From positions 186,001 through 250,000 of the forward strand of contig NZ_QZFU01000012.1 in NCBI RefSeq assembly GCF_003598715.1: a DNA stretch of 64,000 nt, written 5' to 3'. A program made the translations under genes and the position numbers. Within the stretch, counting starts at the first letter, position 1, and every line of letters begins with the position of its first letter. Below are positions 1-11,100 of the stretch, one piece after another. The notes below the pieces were generated by a model. That model did no database searches and was not told the origin of the DNA. It worked only from the letters and a program-made list of their open reading frames with translations. This stretch comes from Nocardia panacis (GTDB taxonomy: Bacteria > Actinomycetota > Actinomycetes > Mycobacteriales > Mycobacteriaceae).

Positions 1-125
1 TTGTGAGCCCGCCCAGAACCACCCTCGGTAGTAACCAGGCTCGGTGTGCGTCTAGCGTTGGGGTAAGTGCGCCGGGTGCCGACCGCCCTCGACGCCGACG
101 GTTCACACCTGAGAGGGATCCTTCC

Positions 126-1439
<1,314 letters not shown>

Positions 1440-1485
1440 CCGGCGGTGGCGCCAGACTCGATCCACCTACCGAAGGGGATAGCCA

Positions 1486-1842
1486 ATGACCAAGCCGGAG
1501 ATCGAATTCCAGGAGGGTCCCGCGCCCACCGAACTGGTGATCAAGGATCTCACCGTCGGTGCCGGGAAGGAGGCGGTGCCCGGCGGCACCGTCGAGGTGC
1601 ACTACGTGGGCGTCGAATTCGATTCCGGTGAGCAGTTCGACTCCTCCTGGGACCGGGGCGAATCCATCGTCTTCCCGCTGCGCGGCCTGATCCAGGGCTG
1701 GCAGGACGGCATTCCCGGTATGAAGGTCGGCGGCCGCAGGCAACTGACCATTCCGCCGGAGCTGGCCTACGGCCCGGTGGGCGCGGGCCATCAGCTCGCG
1801 GGCAAGACCCTGGTCTTCGTGATCGATCTGATCAACGCCTGA
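1486..1842 (+). CDS. FKBP-type peptidyl-prolyl cis-trans isomerase
   Basis: Single-domain FKBP of 118 residues that catalyses proline cis-trans isomerisation. There is no signal peptide, so it is probably cytosolic. The family signature is clear: HYVGVEFDSGEQFDSSWDRG, then GLIQGWQDGIPGMKVGGRR, the PPELAYG loop, and a final beta strand. Length matches minimal actinobacterial FKBPs. AGGGGAT lies just before the ATG. It probably shares a transcript with citrate synthase and is followed by a strong hairpin at 1854-1889. Confidence 0.93.
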   Translation: MTKPEIEFQEGPAPTELVIKDLTVGAGKEAVPGGTVEVHYVGVEFDSGEQFDSSWDRGESIVFPLRGLIQGWQDGIPGMKVGGRRQLTIPPELAYGPVGAGHQLAGKTLVFVIDLINA

Positions 1843-1853
1843 GCACACCGCGC

Positions 1854-1889
1854 GCGGCCCGGATTCCGATGTCTCGGAATCCGGGCCGC
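1854..1889. terminator. Hairpin between convergent genes
   Basis: A perfect 16-bp inverted repeat (1854-1869 and 1874-1889) with a 4-base loop TGTC lies between the FKBP stop and the convergent gene ending at 1903. No T-run follows, as is common for actinobacterial terminators; its symmetry could serve both directions. Confidence 0.75.
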
Positions 1890-1902
1890 CGTCGTTTCCG
1901 GA

Positions 1903-3117
1903 TCAGTCGCGCACGATATCGACCGGATCGGTGAGGGCGAGCGCGATGGCCGATTGCTGGGTGCCGCTGCGCGGGGGCAGCGCGGCCATGGCCTTGTCGG
2001 TCTGCTCGCCGAGCATGCCGACGATCCGCTGGAGCTGACTCACCCCGCCGGTGAGTTGTTCGATGGCGCTGGTCAATTGGGCTCCACCCTGGTCGGCGAG
2101 TCGCGGAATGCTCTTGGCCAGTTCGGCGCCCTGCTGCAACTGGGTGCTCGCGCTCTGCAACTTGCCGACGACGGTCCGCAGCAGCGTGCCGAGGTCGGTA
2201 TTCGGATCGACGGCCGCGCCGGTCAGTCGGCCGACACCGGTCAACTGTTCGCCCGCCTGGCTCGAAATATTCCGCAGCCCTTGGAGTTTGGCGATGATCT
2301 CGACGACCTGCGGATCTGTGGCGAAGGGCAGTGCGCGCAGCAGGGGGAGGACCTGGTCCAGTCCGGTGGTGACGGTATCCGCGGTCTGCGACACCTGGGC
2401 GACGGTGACACCGGTCGAAGCCAGTGCCCCGGCCAGTTGATCGGCTTGGGCCGCCGCGCCGCCAATCGTGCTGTTCAGCAACTCGACCGCCGAAGTGAGT
2501 TGGGCAGCACCGGATTTCGCCGAATCGAGGAAGCCGCGCAGTTGATCCGCTCCGGAGCTGAACTGATCCGCGCCCGCCGCGGCGGCTTTCACGCCCGCGC
2601 CGAGCAATTGGGTAGTGAACTGCACCTGGGAGAGTTGACCGCGCGCCTGCGTCGCGGCGCTGAGCGCGGCATCGACACCGACCGCGCCGATCCGGTGACC
2701 CACCTCGGACACCGCGTGATCCACCAGGTTCCGGTCCGCGCCACCGTGGGTGGCCACGGTGACCCTGGCCCGCTTGGGATCGGGTCCGGCCAGGGTGCCG
2801 ATGGCGGTGGTCAGATCCTCGGGCAGGGTGATGATCGCGGCGTAATCCTTGATATCGACCTCACCGGGCTTGGCGGCGGTCCATTCGTAGCCACCTGAAT
2901 CCTGGAGCGCCTGTACGACTTTCGCGCCGGTCGGGCCGGTGTCGGCATTGACGAGCGCGATACCCGTCGGTGTCGCCGTGTCGCGCCCGCAGGCGGCGAC
3001 GCCCGCGGCGATCGTGCCGGTGGTCACGAGGATTGCCAGAAGTCCCCAGCGGGTGCGTTTTCCGATCACGCCAGCCGACCCTAGGGGAGGCAGGTAATCA
3101 CCCCTTGGCTTTTTCAT
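1903..3117 (-). CDS. YhgE/Pip-like extracytoplasmic lipoprotein
   Basis: Protein of 404 residues with one N-terminal hydrophobic segment (LLAILVTTGTIAAGVAAC) ending in a lipobox-like VAAC, so it is probably an anchored extracellular lipoprotein. The body has an alpha/beta part (IALVNADTG..., residues 55-120) followed by long Ala/Gln/Leu-rich helices with repeated QL spacing (residues 150-370). This resembles the extracellular part of YhgE/Pip proteins but lacks their C-terminal membrane domain. It lies 17 bases after prrB in the same direction, so it is probably the third gene of the prrA-prrB operon. GTG at 3069 is an alternative start. Function unknown; a cell-envelope role is inferred only from location. 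Confidence 0.7.
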   Translation of the reverse strand: MKKPRGDYLPPLGSAGVIGKRTRWGLLAILVTTGTIAAGVAACGRDTATPTGIALVNADTGPTGAKVVQALQDSGGYEWTAAKPGEVDIKDYAAIITLPEDLTTAIGTLAGPDPKRARVTVATHGGADRNLVDHAVSEVGHRIGAVGVDAALSAATQARGQLSQVQFTTQLLGAGVKAAAAGADQFSSGADQLRGFLDSAKSGAAQLTSAVELLNSTIGGAAAQADQLAGALASTGVTVAQVSQTADTVTTGLDQVLPLLRALPFATDPQVVEIIAKLQGLRNISSQAGEQLTGVGRLTGAAVDPNTDLGTLLRTVVGKLQSASTQLQQGAELAKSIPRLADQGGAQLTSAIEQLTGGVSQLQRIVGMLGEQTDKAMAALPPRSGTQQSAIALALTDPVDIVRD

Positions 3118-3134
3118 AAGAGATCGCTATGGGC

Positions 3135-4511
3135 CTAGGTATTCCAATGCGTCCTCCGTGCGGGCAGGTGCAGCACGAGCCGCGCACCGCCCAGTGTTCC
3201 GTCATCGAAATAAGCTCGGCCACCGTGCAATTGGGCCTGTTGTGCCACCAGAGCCAAGCCGAGTCCCGACCCGCCCTTGCTGGCCTGGCTGCCGCGGAAG
3301 AAGCGCTCGAACACCGCCTCGCGCTCCTCGACCGGAATACCCCGACCATTGTCGTCGATGGCGATGACAATATGCCCGTCGGCCGCGCGATGCGCGGAAA
3401 CCAGTGCCCGCGTGGCATTTCCGTGTTTGAAGGAGTTGGTCAGCGCATTGTCCACGGCCAACCGCAATCCGGCGGGCAGACCCCTGGTAACCAATTCGGC
3501 GTCGCAGTCGATGTGCACGGTCAGCCCCGGATAGTGGCGCATGGCATCGTGGGCGGCCTGATCGCACAGATCGCCGACATCGGTGTCCACGTGATCGCGC
3601 TCATTGGTGAGATCGCCGCTGGCCAGCCGCTCCAGCGCGGCCAGCGTGCTCTCCACCCGACCCTGGCTGCGCTGCAGATCGGCCAGGATCTCCGTGCGCT
3701 GGGTCTCGTCGAGATCGAGGGTGCGCAGCACCTCGAGATCGGTGCGCATGGCGGTGAGCGGGGTGCGCAGTTCGTGCGCGGACACCGCCGCGAAATCGCG
3801 CGCGGTATCCAGCGCGGCGGCGGTCTCGGTCTGGGCCTGATCGACCCGGCCCAGCATGGTGTTCACCGCGTCGGCCAATTTCTCGGCCTCCCGCACCCCC
3901 GAACCGTCCAGCGGCGGCTGCGGATTCTCCGGATCCGGGTAGCCGCTGCGCGCGCCGACCTGCTTGGTCAGACGGACGATCGGGCGCACGGCGCGCCCGG
4001 CGAGCAGCCAGCCGAGCCCGGCCGCGGCGGCAATGGATATCAGCGCGCCCGCGAGCACCCAGCGCTGCTGCTGCGCGGTCGCCTCCGCCGCGCCCGCGGC
4101 GGGAATCCCGAGCGAAACCACCTGTCCCGCAGGCTGATTCTCGGTGGTCGTGAGAATGCGGTAGGGCGTGCCGCTCACCGTGACGGTGCGCGAACCCGGC
4201 GACAGATCGGGCAGTTGGGTCGGGGTCGTCGCGGCGACGCGGCCGTTGTTGCGGACCGTCACCGCCAGATCGTTGTTGAGCCCGGTCAGCCCGACGAAGC
4301 TCACCGCGATCACCGGTTGGATCAGCACGACGCGCGAGGCCACCCGCAACTGCTGATCGGACTGCGCCACATTCAGGTGCTCGATGATGCGCACGCTGAG
4401 CAGGCTGATCAGCGACACCACGATGACCGCGCCCGCCGCCGCCGCGCCCGCGACCCTGGTGCGCAGCGAAAAGCTGCGCCGCCGACGGGATTTCACGCGA
4501 TCGGCGCTCAC
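3135..4511 (-). CDS. prrB: Sensor histidine kinase PrrB
   Basis: Membrane histidine kinase of 458 residues. Two transmembrane segments flank an extracytoplasmic sensor of roughly 120 residues, followed by HAMP, HisKA with the phospho-acceptor His in [20 protein letters not shown], and HATPase with [18 protein letters not shown] and [18 protein letters not shown]. The HisKA and ATPase blocks match remembered M. tuberculosis PrrB very closely. GTG at 4511 is chosen because it makes the classic 4-base GTGA overlap with the prrA stop; an upstream in-frame start at 4649 would lie inside prrA. It should phosphorylate PrrA, the essential mycobacterial regulator of early intracellular adaptation. Confidence 0.92.
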   Translation of the reverse strand: MSADRVKSRRRRSFSLRTRVAGAAAAGAVIVVSLISLLSVRIIEHLNVAQSDQQLRVASRVVLIQPVIAVSFVGLTGLNNDLAVTVRNNGRVAATTPTQLPDLSPGSRTVTVSGTPYRILTTTENQPAGQVVSLGIPAAGAAEATAQQQRWVLAGALISIAAAAGLGWLLAGRAVRPIVRLTKQVGARSGYPDPENPQPPLDGSGVREAEKLADAVNTMLGRVDQAQTETAAALDTARDFAAVSAHELRTPLTAMRTDLEVLRTLDLDETQRTEILADLQRSQGRVESTLAALERLASGDLTNERDHVDTDVGDLCDQAAHDAMRHYPGLTVHIDCDAELVTRGLPAGLRLAVDNALTNSFKHGNATRALVSAHRAADGHIVIAIDDNGRGIPVEEREAVFERFFRGSQASKGGSGLGLALVAQQAQLHGGRAYFDDGTLGGARLVLHLPARRTHWNT

Positions 4512-5224
4512 CTCGGCGCACGCAGCACGAAGCCGACCCCGCGAATGGTGTGCAGCAGTCGCGGGGCGCCGCCCACCTCCAGTTTGCGGCGCAGATAGCC
4601 GACGAAGACATCCACCACATTGGTGTCGGCGGCGAAGTCGTAGCCCCACACCAGTTCCAGCAGACGCTCGCGGCTGAGCACCACCCCGACATTGCGGGCC
4701 AGGGTGGACAGCAACTCGAATTCCCGCTTGGTGAGCTCGATTTCGCGGCCGTCGAGCAGGGCGCGGTAGCCCGCGACATCCACCTCGAGCGGGCCGACGG
4801 TGATCGCGCCGGGTGTGGCGGGGGCGGCGGTATCGGATCGCCTGCGCAGCAGCGCGCGAATGCGCGCCGCCAACTCGGCCAGTACGAAGGGTTTGACCAG
4901 GTAGTCGTCGGCGCCGGACTCCAATCCGGCGATCCGGTCGTCCACCGAGGCGCGGGCGCTGAGCACGCAGATCGGCACCTCGTTGCCCATGGCGCGCAGC
5001 GCGGTCACCACGCCCGCGCCGTCGAGCACCGGCATATTCATATCGAGCACGATCGCATCCGGCGCGTGTTCGGCGACGCTGCGCAGCGCGGCCGCGCCGT
5101 CCCTGGCCACCAGTACCCGGAAGCCGGAAAGGCGCAGGCCGCGCTCGACCGAGGCGAGCACGTCCTCGTCATCGTCGACGACGAGGACGGTCGGTGTCGC
5201 GGTTCGCTCTGCCACATCGTTCAT
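4508..5224 (-). CDS. prrA: DNA-binding response regulator PrrA
   Basis: OmpR/PhoB-type regulator of 238 residues. The receiver domain (residues 12-125) shows the VVDDDEDV acidic pocket, phospho-Asp in [16 protein letters not shown], and the VKPF lysine. The C-terminal winged helix contains LTKREFELL and [20 protein letters not shown]. Sequence and order (prrA then prrB) correspond to M. tuberculosis Rv0903c-Rv0902c. ATG at 5224 is chosen so the receiver starts normally; the extra 17 upstream codons look unrelated. Translation is coupled to prrB by a 4-base overlap. Confidence 0.94.
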   Translation of the reverse strand: MNDVAERTATPTVLVVDDDEDVLASVERGLRLSGFRVLVARDGAAALRSVAEHAPDAIVLDMNMPVLDGAGVVTALRAMGNEVPICVLSARASVDDRIAGLESGADDYLVKPFVLAELAARIRALLRRRSDTAAPATPGAITVGPLEVDVAGYRALLDGREIELTKREFELLSTLARNVGVVLSRERLLELVWGYDFAADTNVVDVFVGYLRRKLEVGGAPRLLHTIRGVGFVLRAPR

Positions 5225-5259
5225 TGTGCAGGTACCGCCGCGCCGCTCGGTCGTTCGGC

Positions 5260-5634
5260 TCAGTAGCTCTGGCAAACCGCCGCGACCTGGGCCAACTGAT
5301 CGGCGATCGCCGCGGCGCGCGGATCGTTCTGCGCCTGCGCGGCGGCATCGGGGTTGTCATTGATGGCCTGCTGCAGCGCGGCGCGGCGCTGATCCGGCGG
5401 CAGGTCGAACTTGGCCTGGAGTTCGGCCTTCTGGGCCGGGTTGTTGTCGAGCATATTCGCCAGGATCGGGGCCTTGGCGTGCAGCGCCTTGTCGACCTGG
5501 GCGAAGCTGCACGGGGAATCCAGCAGCGGCGCGACGATCGAGGTGGCGTCGGCTGCCGCGATACCGGGGCCGAGCAGCATGGCGACGGTGGCGGCGCCGC
5601 CGGTGGCCAGGGCGGCGAGGGTGAATCGCTTCAT
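5260..5634 (-). CDS. Secreted haemophore-like protein
   Basis: Protein of 124 residues with a clear Sec signal peptide ([20 protein letters not shown], cleavage near AAADA). The mature part of about 95 residues is helical with only two cysteines, one early ([17 protein letters not shown]) and one near the C-terminus (AAVCQSY). This pattern is typical of the mycobacterial/nocardial haemophore-related family that includes Rv0203-type haem carriers, where the cysteines form a disulfide. Haem binding is inferred from the family and not visible as a specific ligand. It lies just upstream of prrA on the same strand. Confidence 0.8.
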   Translation of the reverse strand: MKRFTLAALATGGAATVAMLLGPGIAAADATSIVAPLLDSPCSFAQVDKALHAKAPILANMLDNNPAQKAELQAKFDLPPDQRRAALQQAINDNPDAAAQAQNDPRAAAIADQLAQVAAVCQSY

Positions 5635-5758
5635 AGAGTTACTGCCTCCATTTGGTGATGCGGATGCGCAAGAGCAGCCCCGACCTTATTGCGGGGTGCT
5701 GGCACAGGTGTGAATGATTATTGAGGGTTCTCTGTGGAGTGGGTAGGGTGGCCCCGAC

Positions 5759-7786
5759 TCAGGCCGGGTTCTCCGATGCGGAATCCTCACGGGCCAAAGT
5801 GATTTGGTCGACCAGCGCCGTCAGCACGGCGGGATCCTCGATGGTGGACGGCGTCTGGAACTCCTCGCCCGCGGTGATCTGGCGCAGCGTCTTGCGCAGG
5901 ATCTTGCCGGAGCGAGTCTTGGGCAGCGCGGCGACGACCACCGCGTCGTGCAGTGTGGCGATGGCCCCGATCTGATCGCGCACCCGTTGGATCAATTCGG
6001 CGCGCAACTGCTCGGGATCGACTTGCGCCCCTGCCTTGAGCACCACGTAGGCCAGCGGCCGGTGCCCTTTCAATTCGTCGGGCATGCCGATGACCGCGCA
6101 TTCGGCGACGGCGGGATGGCCCGCGATGGCGGCCTCGATACTGCCCGCCGAAAGGCGGTGGCCCGCCATATTGATGACATCGTCGCTGCGTCCGAGGACA
6201 TAGAGGTAGCCGTCCTCGTCGAAATAGCCGGAGTCGCCGGTCAGATAGTGGCCGGGGTAGGCCGATAGGTAGGAGCGGATATAACCCTCGTCGTCGTGCC
6301 ATAGACCGCTCAAAGCGCCGGGTGGCAGCGGCAGCCCGATGACGATATTGCCTTCGGTGCCCGCCGCGACCGGATTGCCCTCCGCGTCGAGCACCCGGAG
6401 TCGGTAGCCGGGCACCGGGACCGAGGCCGATCCGGCCTTGATCGGAAGCTGTTGCAGGCCGAGGAGATTCGCGCAGATCGGCCAACCGGTCTCGGTCTGC
6501 CACCAGTGGTCGACCACCGGGCAGTCGGGGCGATCGGCCAGCAGCACCTCGGCTGCCCACTCATAGGTGGCCGGGTCCAGCCGCTCGCCCGCGCAGAACA
6601 GCGCCCGCAGCGAGGACAGGTCGTAGTGGTGCGCGAGCGCGGCAGTCGGATCCTCGCGTCGGATGGCGCGCAGCGCGGTCGGCGCGGTGAACAGCACGCG
6701 CACCTTGTGTTCGGCGATGACACGGAAGTACGCGCTCGCGTCGGGCGTGCCGACCGGCTTGCCCTCGTAGAGCAGTGTGGTCGCGCCGACCAGCAGCGGC
6801 GCGTAGACGATATAGGAGTGGCCGACCACCCAGCCGACATCGGAGGCGGCCCACATCACCTGGCCGGGGCCGACATCGTAGATATTGCGCATGGACCAGG
6901 CGAGGGCGACCGCGTGTCCGCCGTTGTCGCGCACCACACCCTTGGGCTTACCCGTGGTGCCGGAGGTATAGAGGATATAGAGGGGATCGGTCGCGGCGAG
7001 CGAGACGGGCGCCGCGGGTTCGGCATCGCGCACCGCGTCGGCCCAGTCCAACCACTGCGCGGCCACCGTCTCATCGGAACTCGGCAGCGATTCGGTCGCG
7101 GGTTGCGCGGCGGGAAAGGGAATCGACGGAAATCGTTCCCGCTGTTTGACAATCACGTGGCGCGGTGCGGTGGATTCCGCGATATCCAACGCCCGCAGCA
7201 CAATTGGCGGATACTCCACCTTTCGCCCCGGCTCGAGCCCGCCGGATGCGGTGATGATGAGCACAGGTTCGGCGTCATCGATGCGGGCCGCGAGCTCCGG
7301 CGCGGCGAAACCGCCGAACACCACCGAGTGCACCGCGCCGATGCGGGCACAGGCCAGCATGGCGATGACGGCCTCGGGAATCATCGGCAGGTAGATGATG
7401 ACGCGGTCGCCCTTCTCGACGCCGAGTCGGACCATCGCGCCCGCGAATGTGGCTACCTCGGCGAGCAATTCGGCGTAGCTGTAAACGCCTCTGGCGCCGG
7501 TCATAGCGGAGTCATATATTAGGGCGGGCCGATTCGCCGGATCCGCCCCGCTTTCCGGAGATCCCGTTTCGTGCGATCCCGCCGGGGGTACATGGCGATC
7601 GAGGGCATTGAAGGAGGTGTTGAGGCGAGCATCGGGAAACCATCGGGCCGCGGGTCGGGCAGTGGTGTCGACGATCTGAGTCGGTGGCACATCCCAATCG
7701 ATGGCCTCGGCCGCGCCGGACCAGAACTCAGCGGGATCGACCAGACTGGTCTGATAGACCGGCCGATACTCGTGCCTCGCGCCCAA
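5759..7786 (-). CDS. prpE: Propionyl-CoA (acetyl-CoA) synthetase
   Basis: Acyl-CoA synthetase of 675 residues of the ANL superfamily, activating a short carboxylic acid with ATP and CoA. The N-terminal block (FWSGAAEAIDWDVPPTQIVD, FNALDRHV) is typical of propionyl-CoA synthetases. The AMP-binding motif YTSGTTGKPKGVV and the acetylatable lysine motif PKTRSGKILRKTL are intact. TTG at 7786 is chosen because AGGAG lies 8 bases upstream and the N-terminus then aligns. It would feed the methylcitrate cycle genes prpDBC near 56.5-60.1 kb, though they are 50 kb apart. Acetate preference cannot be excluded from sequence. Confidence 0.85.
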   Translation of the reverse strand: MGARHEYRPVYQTSLVDPAEFWSGAAEAIDWDVPPTQIVDTTARPAARWFPDARLNTSFNALDRHVPPAGSHETGSPESGADPANRPALIYDSAMTGARGVYSYAELLAEVATFAGAMVRLGVEKGDRVIIYLPMIPEAVIAMLACARIGAVHSVVFGGFAAPELAARIDDAEPVLIITASGGLEPGRKVEYPPIVLRALDIAESTAPRHVIVKQRERFPSIPFPAAQPATESLPSSDETVAAQWLDWADAVRDAEPAAPVSLAATDPLYILYTSGTTGKPKGVVRDNGGHAVALAWSMRNIYDVGPGQVMWAASDVGWVVGHSYIVYAPLLVGATTLLYEGKPVGTPDASAYFRVIAEHKVRVLFTAPTALRAIRREDPTAALAHHYDLSSLRALFCAGERLDPATYEWAAEVLLADRPDCPVVDHWWQTETGWPICANLLGLQQLPIKAGSASVPVPGYRLRVLDAEGNPVAAGTEGNIVIGLPLPPGALSGLWHDDEGYIRSYLSAYPGHYLTGDSGYFDEDGYLYVLGRSDDVINMAGHRLSAGSIEAAIAGHPAVAECAVIGMPDELKGHRPLAYVVLKAGAQVDPEQLRAELIQRVRDQIGAIATLHDAVVVAALPKTRSGKILRKTLRQITAGEEFQTPSTIEDPAVLTALVDQITLAREDSASENPA

Positions 7787-8063
7787 ACCCGTGACTCCTA
7801 GCCTCGCCTCGATGCCCGCCTCGATAGATCAGCATGATTGTGGCAGACTTCACGCGACGCCCGTGTGGGTGCCGCGACCTTTGGTTTTGCCTGTAACTGG
7901 CAGGTCAAGGGGGGCAAGCTTACTCGAAGTCACCCAAGAAGTTATTGATCCGTTAGAATCTGATGTCACTTATTTCGGCCGTCGTAGACGCAATTTCTCG
8001 GCCTGCAGCAGTTCTCGGCCAGCTTCGTCTGTCGAGCCAGCATGCGATTGTGGAGGTTCGCTG
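7787..8063. other. Divergent intergenic region
   Basis: About 280 bases separate the synthetase start from the conservon. They carry no gene and must hold both divergent promoters. A short imperfect dyad (CCTGTAACTGGCAGG, near 7890) is the only symmetry seen; no regulator can be assigned. Confidence 0.5.
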
Positions 8064-8096
8064 ATGGCGCTTGGACGGGGCCAGTTTGGAAAGTGA
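8064..8096 (+). CDS. Possible 10-codon leader ORF before cvnA
   Basis: ATG at 8064 has a strong GGAGG 7 bases upstream (8052-8056) and encodes MALGRGQFGK before TGA at 8094-8096, only 7 bases before the cvnA ATG. The kinase itself has a weaker ribosome site, so translation of this leader could be coupled to it. No peptide function can be stated. Confidence 0.35.
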   Translation: MALGRGQFGK

Positions 8097-8103
8097 GTGG
8101 GAG

Positions 8104-11100
8104 ATGCGTGACGCCGCTAGGTCCGGCAGAAAGCGCTGGGCGCTCGGCAACTGGGACCTGCGCTGGAAGGTGACGGCGGTCCTGGCCGTCCCGCTGGCGG
8201 TCGCGGTGGGCCTTGGGGTTTCGAGGATCTCCAGCGAGTTCGCCGACGCGGGCAAGTTGGCCGATGCCTCCGACAGCGTGAGCACCGTCCCCGCGGTCAC
8301 GGCGCTGTCGGCCAACCTGGCCACCGTCGCAGGCTCGCAAACCATCGTGATCGGTGGCAACTCCATCGTTACCGATCAGAACCTGGCCGATCTCGACAAG
8401 GCCATCGGATCGGCCGAGAAGTCCCTGGACACACTCGGCGCAGTCCCTGCCGCGCGCGCCCTGCTCGACGGCATGGTCACCCAGTCGAAAGCGATTCGCG
8501 CACAGGGCAAAGCGCCCGCCACCCAGCCCCAGCCCGAGGTCGTCGCGATGATCGACCGGATGCGCGGCGACAGTGTCCGGGTGGTGGAAAGTGTGGTCGG
8601 CCAGGTCAGCGACCAAACCGTGGACTCGGCCAAACTGCGACTGGTCGATTCGCTCAATACCCGCGCCACCCTGGTCGGCGAGCTGGCTGCCTTCTCGGAT
8701 CTGGCGCAAAACCCCAAGGTGGGCGCACAGACCTTTCTCACCGCAGCCAATACCGAGCGCGTCCTGCTCAATGTGCTGGCACACCGCTTCTCCGACACCG
8801 ACCCGTCGATCGCCGAATTGCGCAGCGGTATCGAGAACCGCGTCTCGCTCATGACCAGCCCGCAGACGCAGGCCGGGTCGGCGCCCATCGGTGATTTCAA
8901 GAATTCGCTCACCAGCAGCCTGGCCGTCTACGAGAAGGTGGTCGCCAAGGCCACCAAGGATATTGACACCGAGATGGATTCGCTGGTGTCGCGTGCCCAG
9001 CGCGACGCCTGGACCTACACGGCGGTGGTCGTCGTCACCATCCTCGCCGCGCTGCTGCTGGCCGTCTTCGTCGCCCGGTCGATGATCGTGCCGCTGCACC
9101 GACTGCGCCTGGCCGCGCTGCGCGTCGCCGAGAGCGACCTGCCGCAGGAGGTGGCCCAGCTGCGCAATGGCGCGGCCCCCGAGGACGTTCCGCTCGAGCC
9201 GATGCCGGTGCGCAGCACCGAGGAGATCGGCCAACTCGCCCGAGCCGTGGACGATATCCACGGCCAGGCGCTGCGCTTGGCCAGCGACCAGGCCCAAATG
9301 CGTTCCCAGGTCAACGATATGTTCGAAACGCTGGCCCGGCGCTCCAAATCCCTCGTCGACCATCAGCTCACCCTCATCGAGGCGATGGAATACGACGAGA
9401 AGGATCCGCGCCTGCTGGAGAACCTGTTCCGGCTGGACCATCTCGCCGCCCGCATGCGCCGCAACGGCGACAACCTGCTCATCCTCGCGGGCACCAGGCA
9501 GCGCCGCGCCAAGTCCGCCCCCGTCGAGATCGCCGACGTGCTGCGCGCCGCCATCTCCGAGGTCGAGGACTACGAGCGGGTGAAACTCGGTGCCACCCCG
9601 CGCGGTTCGCTGGTGGAGCCCGCCGCCTCCGATATGGCGCACCTGTTCGCCGAACTGCTCGACAACGCGCTGCGCGCCTCCCCGCCGGAGACGGACGTCA
9701 AATTCACCTTCGCCCAGGCGCACGACCAGGGCATGCTCATCGAGGTCGCCGACCGCGGCATCGGTATGCCGCCCTCGGAGATGGCCGAGATCAACCACCG
9801 ACTCGAGCAGACCGCCGAGCCCGGCCCCGATACTGCCCGGCATATGGGTCTTTTCGTGGTCGGCAGGCTCGCCGAACGGCACGGGCTCACCGTGCGCCTG
9901 CGCCCCACCTTCGATACCGCGCGCGATCCCGGCGTGACCGTGACCGTGCACGTGCCGCCCAGCCTGATCGTGCCGGGCAAGGGGCCGATGATCGCGCCCA
10001 CCCAGGCCAATCCGCAAGCGCCGCAGCGTCCCGCGCCCGCCGCCCCCGCGACGGCGATGCAGACCCGCGCCATTACCCGCACACCGGGTGGCAACGTCAT
10101 GGTCACCGTGGATCCCGGTGTGAGCGGTCCGGTGCCCACCGGCGGACCGGCCCCGACGAGCGGACCGATTCCGACGGGCGCGTCCGGCCCACTGCCGCAG
10201 CGGCAACCGGGTTCGTCGATGGCGGCCGGACTGCGCCAGGACGCGGGTCCCACCCTGCGGCCCGCGCCCGGACAGCAGGGCCAGGCTCCGAATGTGCCGC
10301 AGCGCGGCAAACTCGCCGCGGCCAACCTGCCCAAGCGCAATCTCGGTCCCGGCGGTCCGCCCCGGCCGCCCACCGGCGGCGAGCCGACCATCCTCGGCGC
10401 GATGCCCCCGCGCGACCCGAATTCCGGTGAACTGCCGCAGCGTCAACCAGGGGCCAAGGGTCCGCAGGCGGGTGGCGCGCTGCCGCAGCGTCAACCGAAC
10501 GGCGCGCCGCAGGGCGGACTGCCGCAGCGACAACCCGGATCGAACGGTGCGCCCGGCCCTGGCGCGCCGCAGCGCGGCGCGAATGGCGCGCTGCCGCAGC
10601 GCGAGCCCGGTTCCGTTGCACCGCAACGGGATTCGGCTTCCGGATTGCCGCAGCGCGAACCGACCGGCGGGATGCCGCCGCGCGATCGGACCTCGGGCCT
10701 GCCGCAGCGCGACGCCCTGTCCGGCCCGATGCCGCCGCGCGAGAACTCCGGCGGTGCGCTGCCGGAACGCAATGGCGGCCTGCCGCAGCGCAAGCGCGAT
10801 CCGTTATCGGGAGATGCGCCGCGCGATCCACTATCGGGTGGTCCGGCCCCACGGGACTCGGCGAATGGTCTGCCGCAGCGCGATCCGGCCGCGAATGGTC
10901 TGCCGCAGCGGGATTCCGGAATTCCCGGCGTCTCAAGGCCCGATCCGCTCTCCGGCGACCTGCCCCGGCGCGATCCGTTGCCCAAGCGGGATGCCCTCTC
11001 GGGTGGATTGCCACCGAGCGATAAGCGTGATCCGCTCTCGGGCGATTTGCCGCAGCGCGATGCCACCGGTGCACCGGGCATGTCGCGGCCCGATCCGCTC

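Noticed and set aside
7966..10626. A very long open frame (886 codons) on the minus strand opposite the cvnA 5' part
   Set aside because: It mirrors the codon bias of a well-supported membrane kinase gene, has no domain or ribosome site, and is Gly/Arg/His-rich as expected of an antisense shadow.
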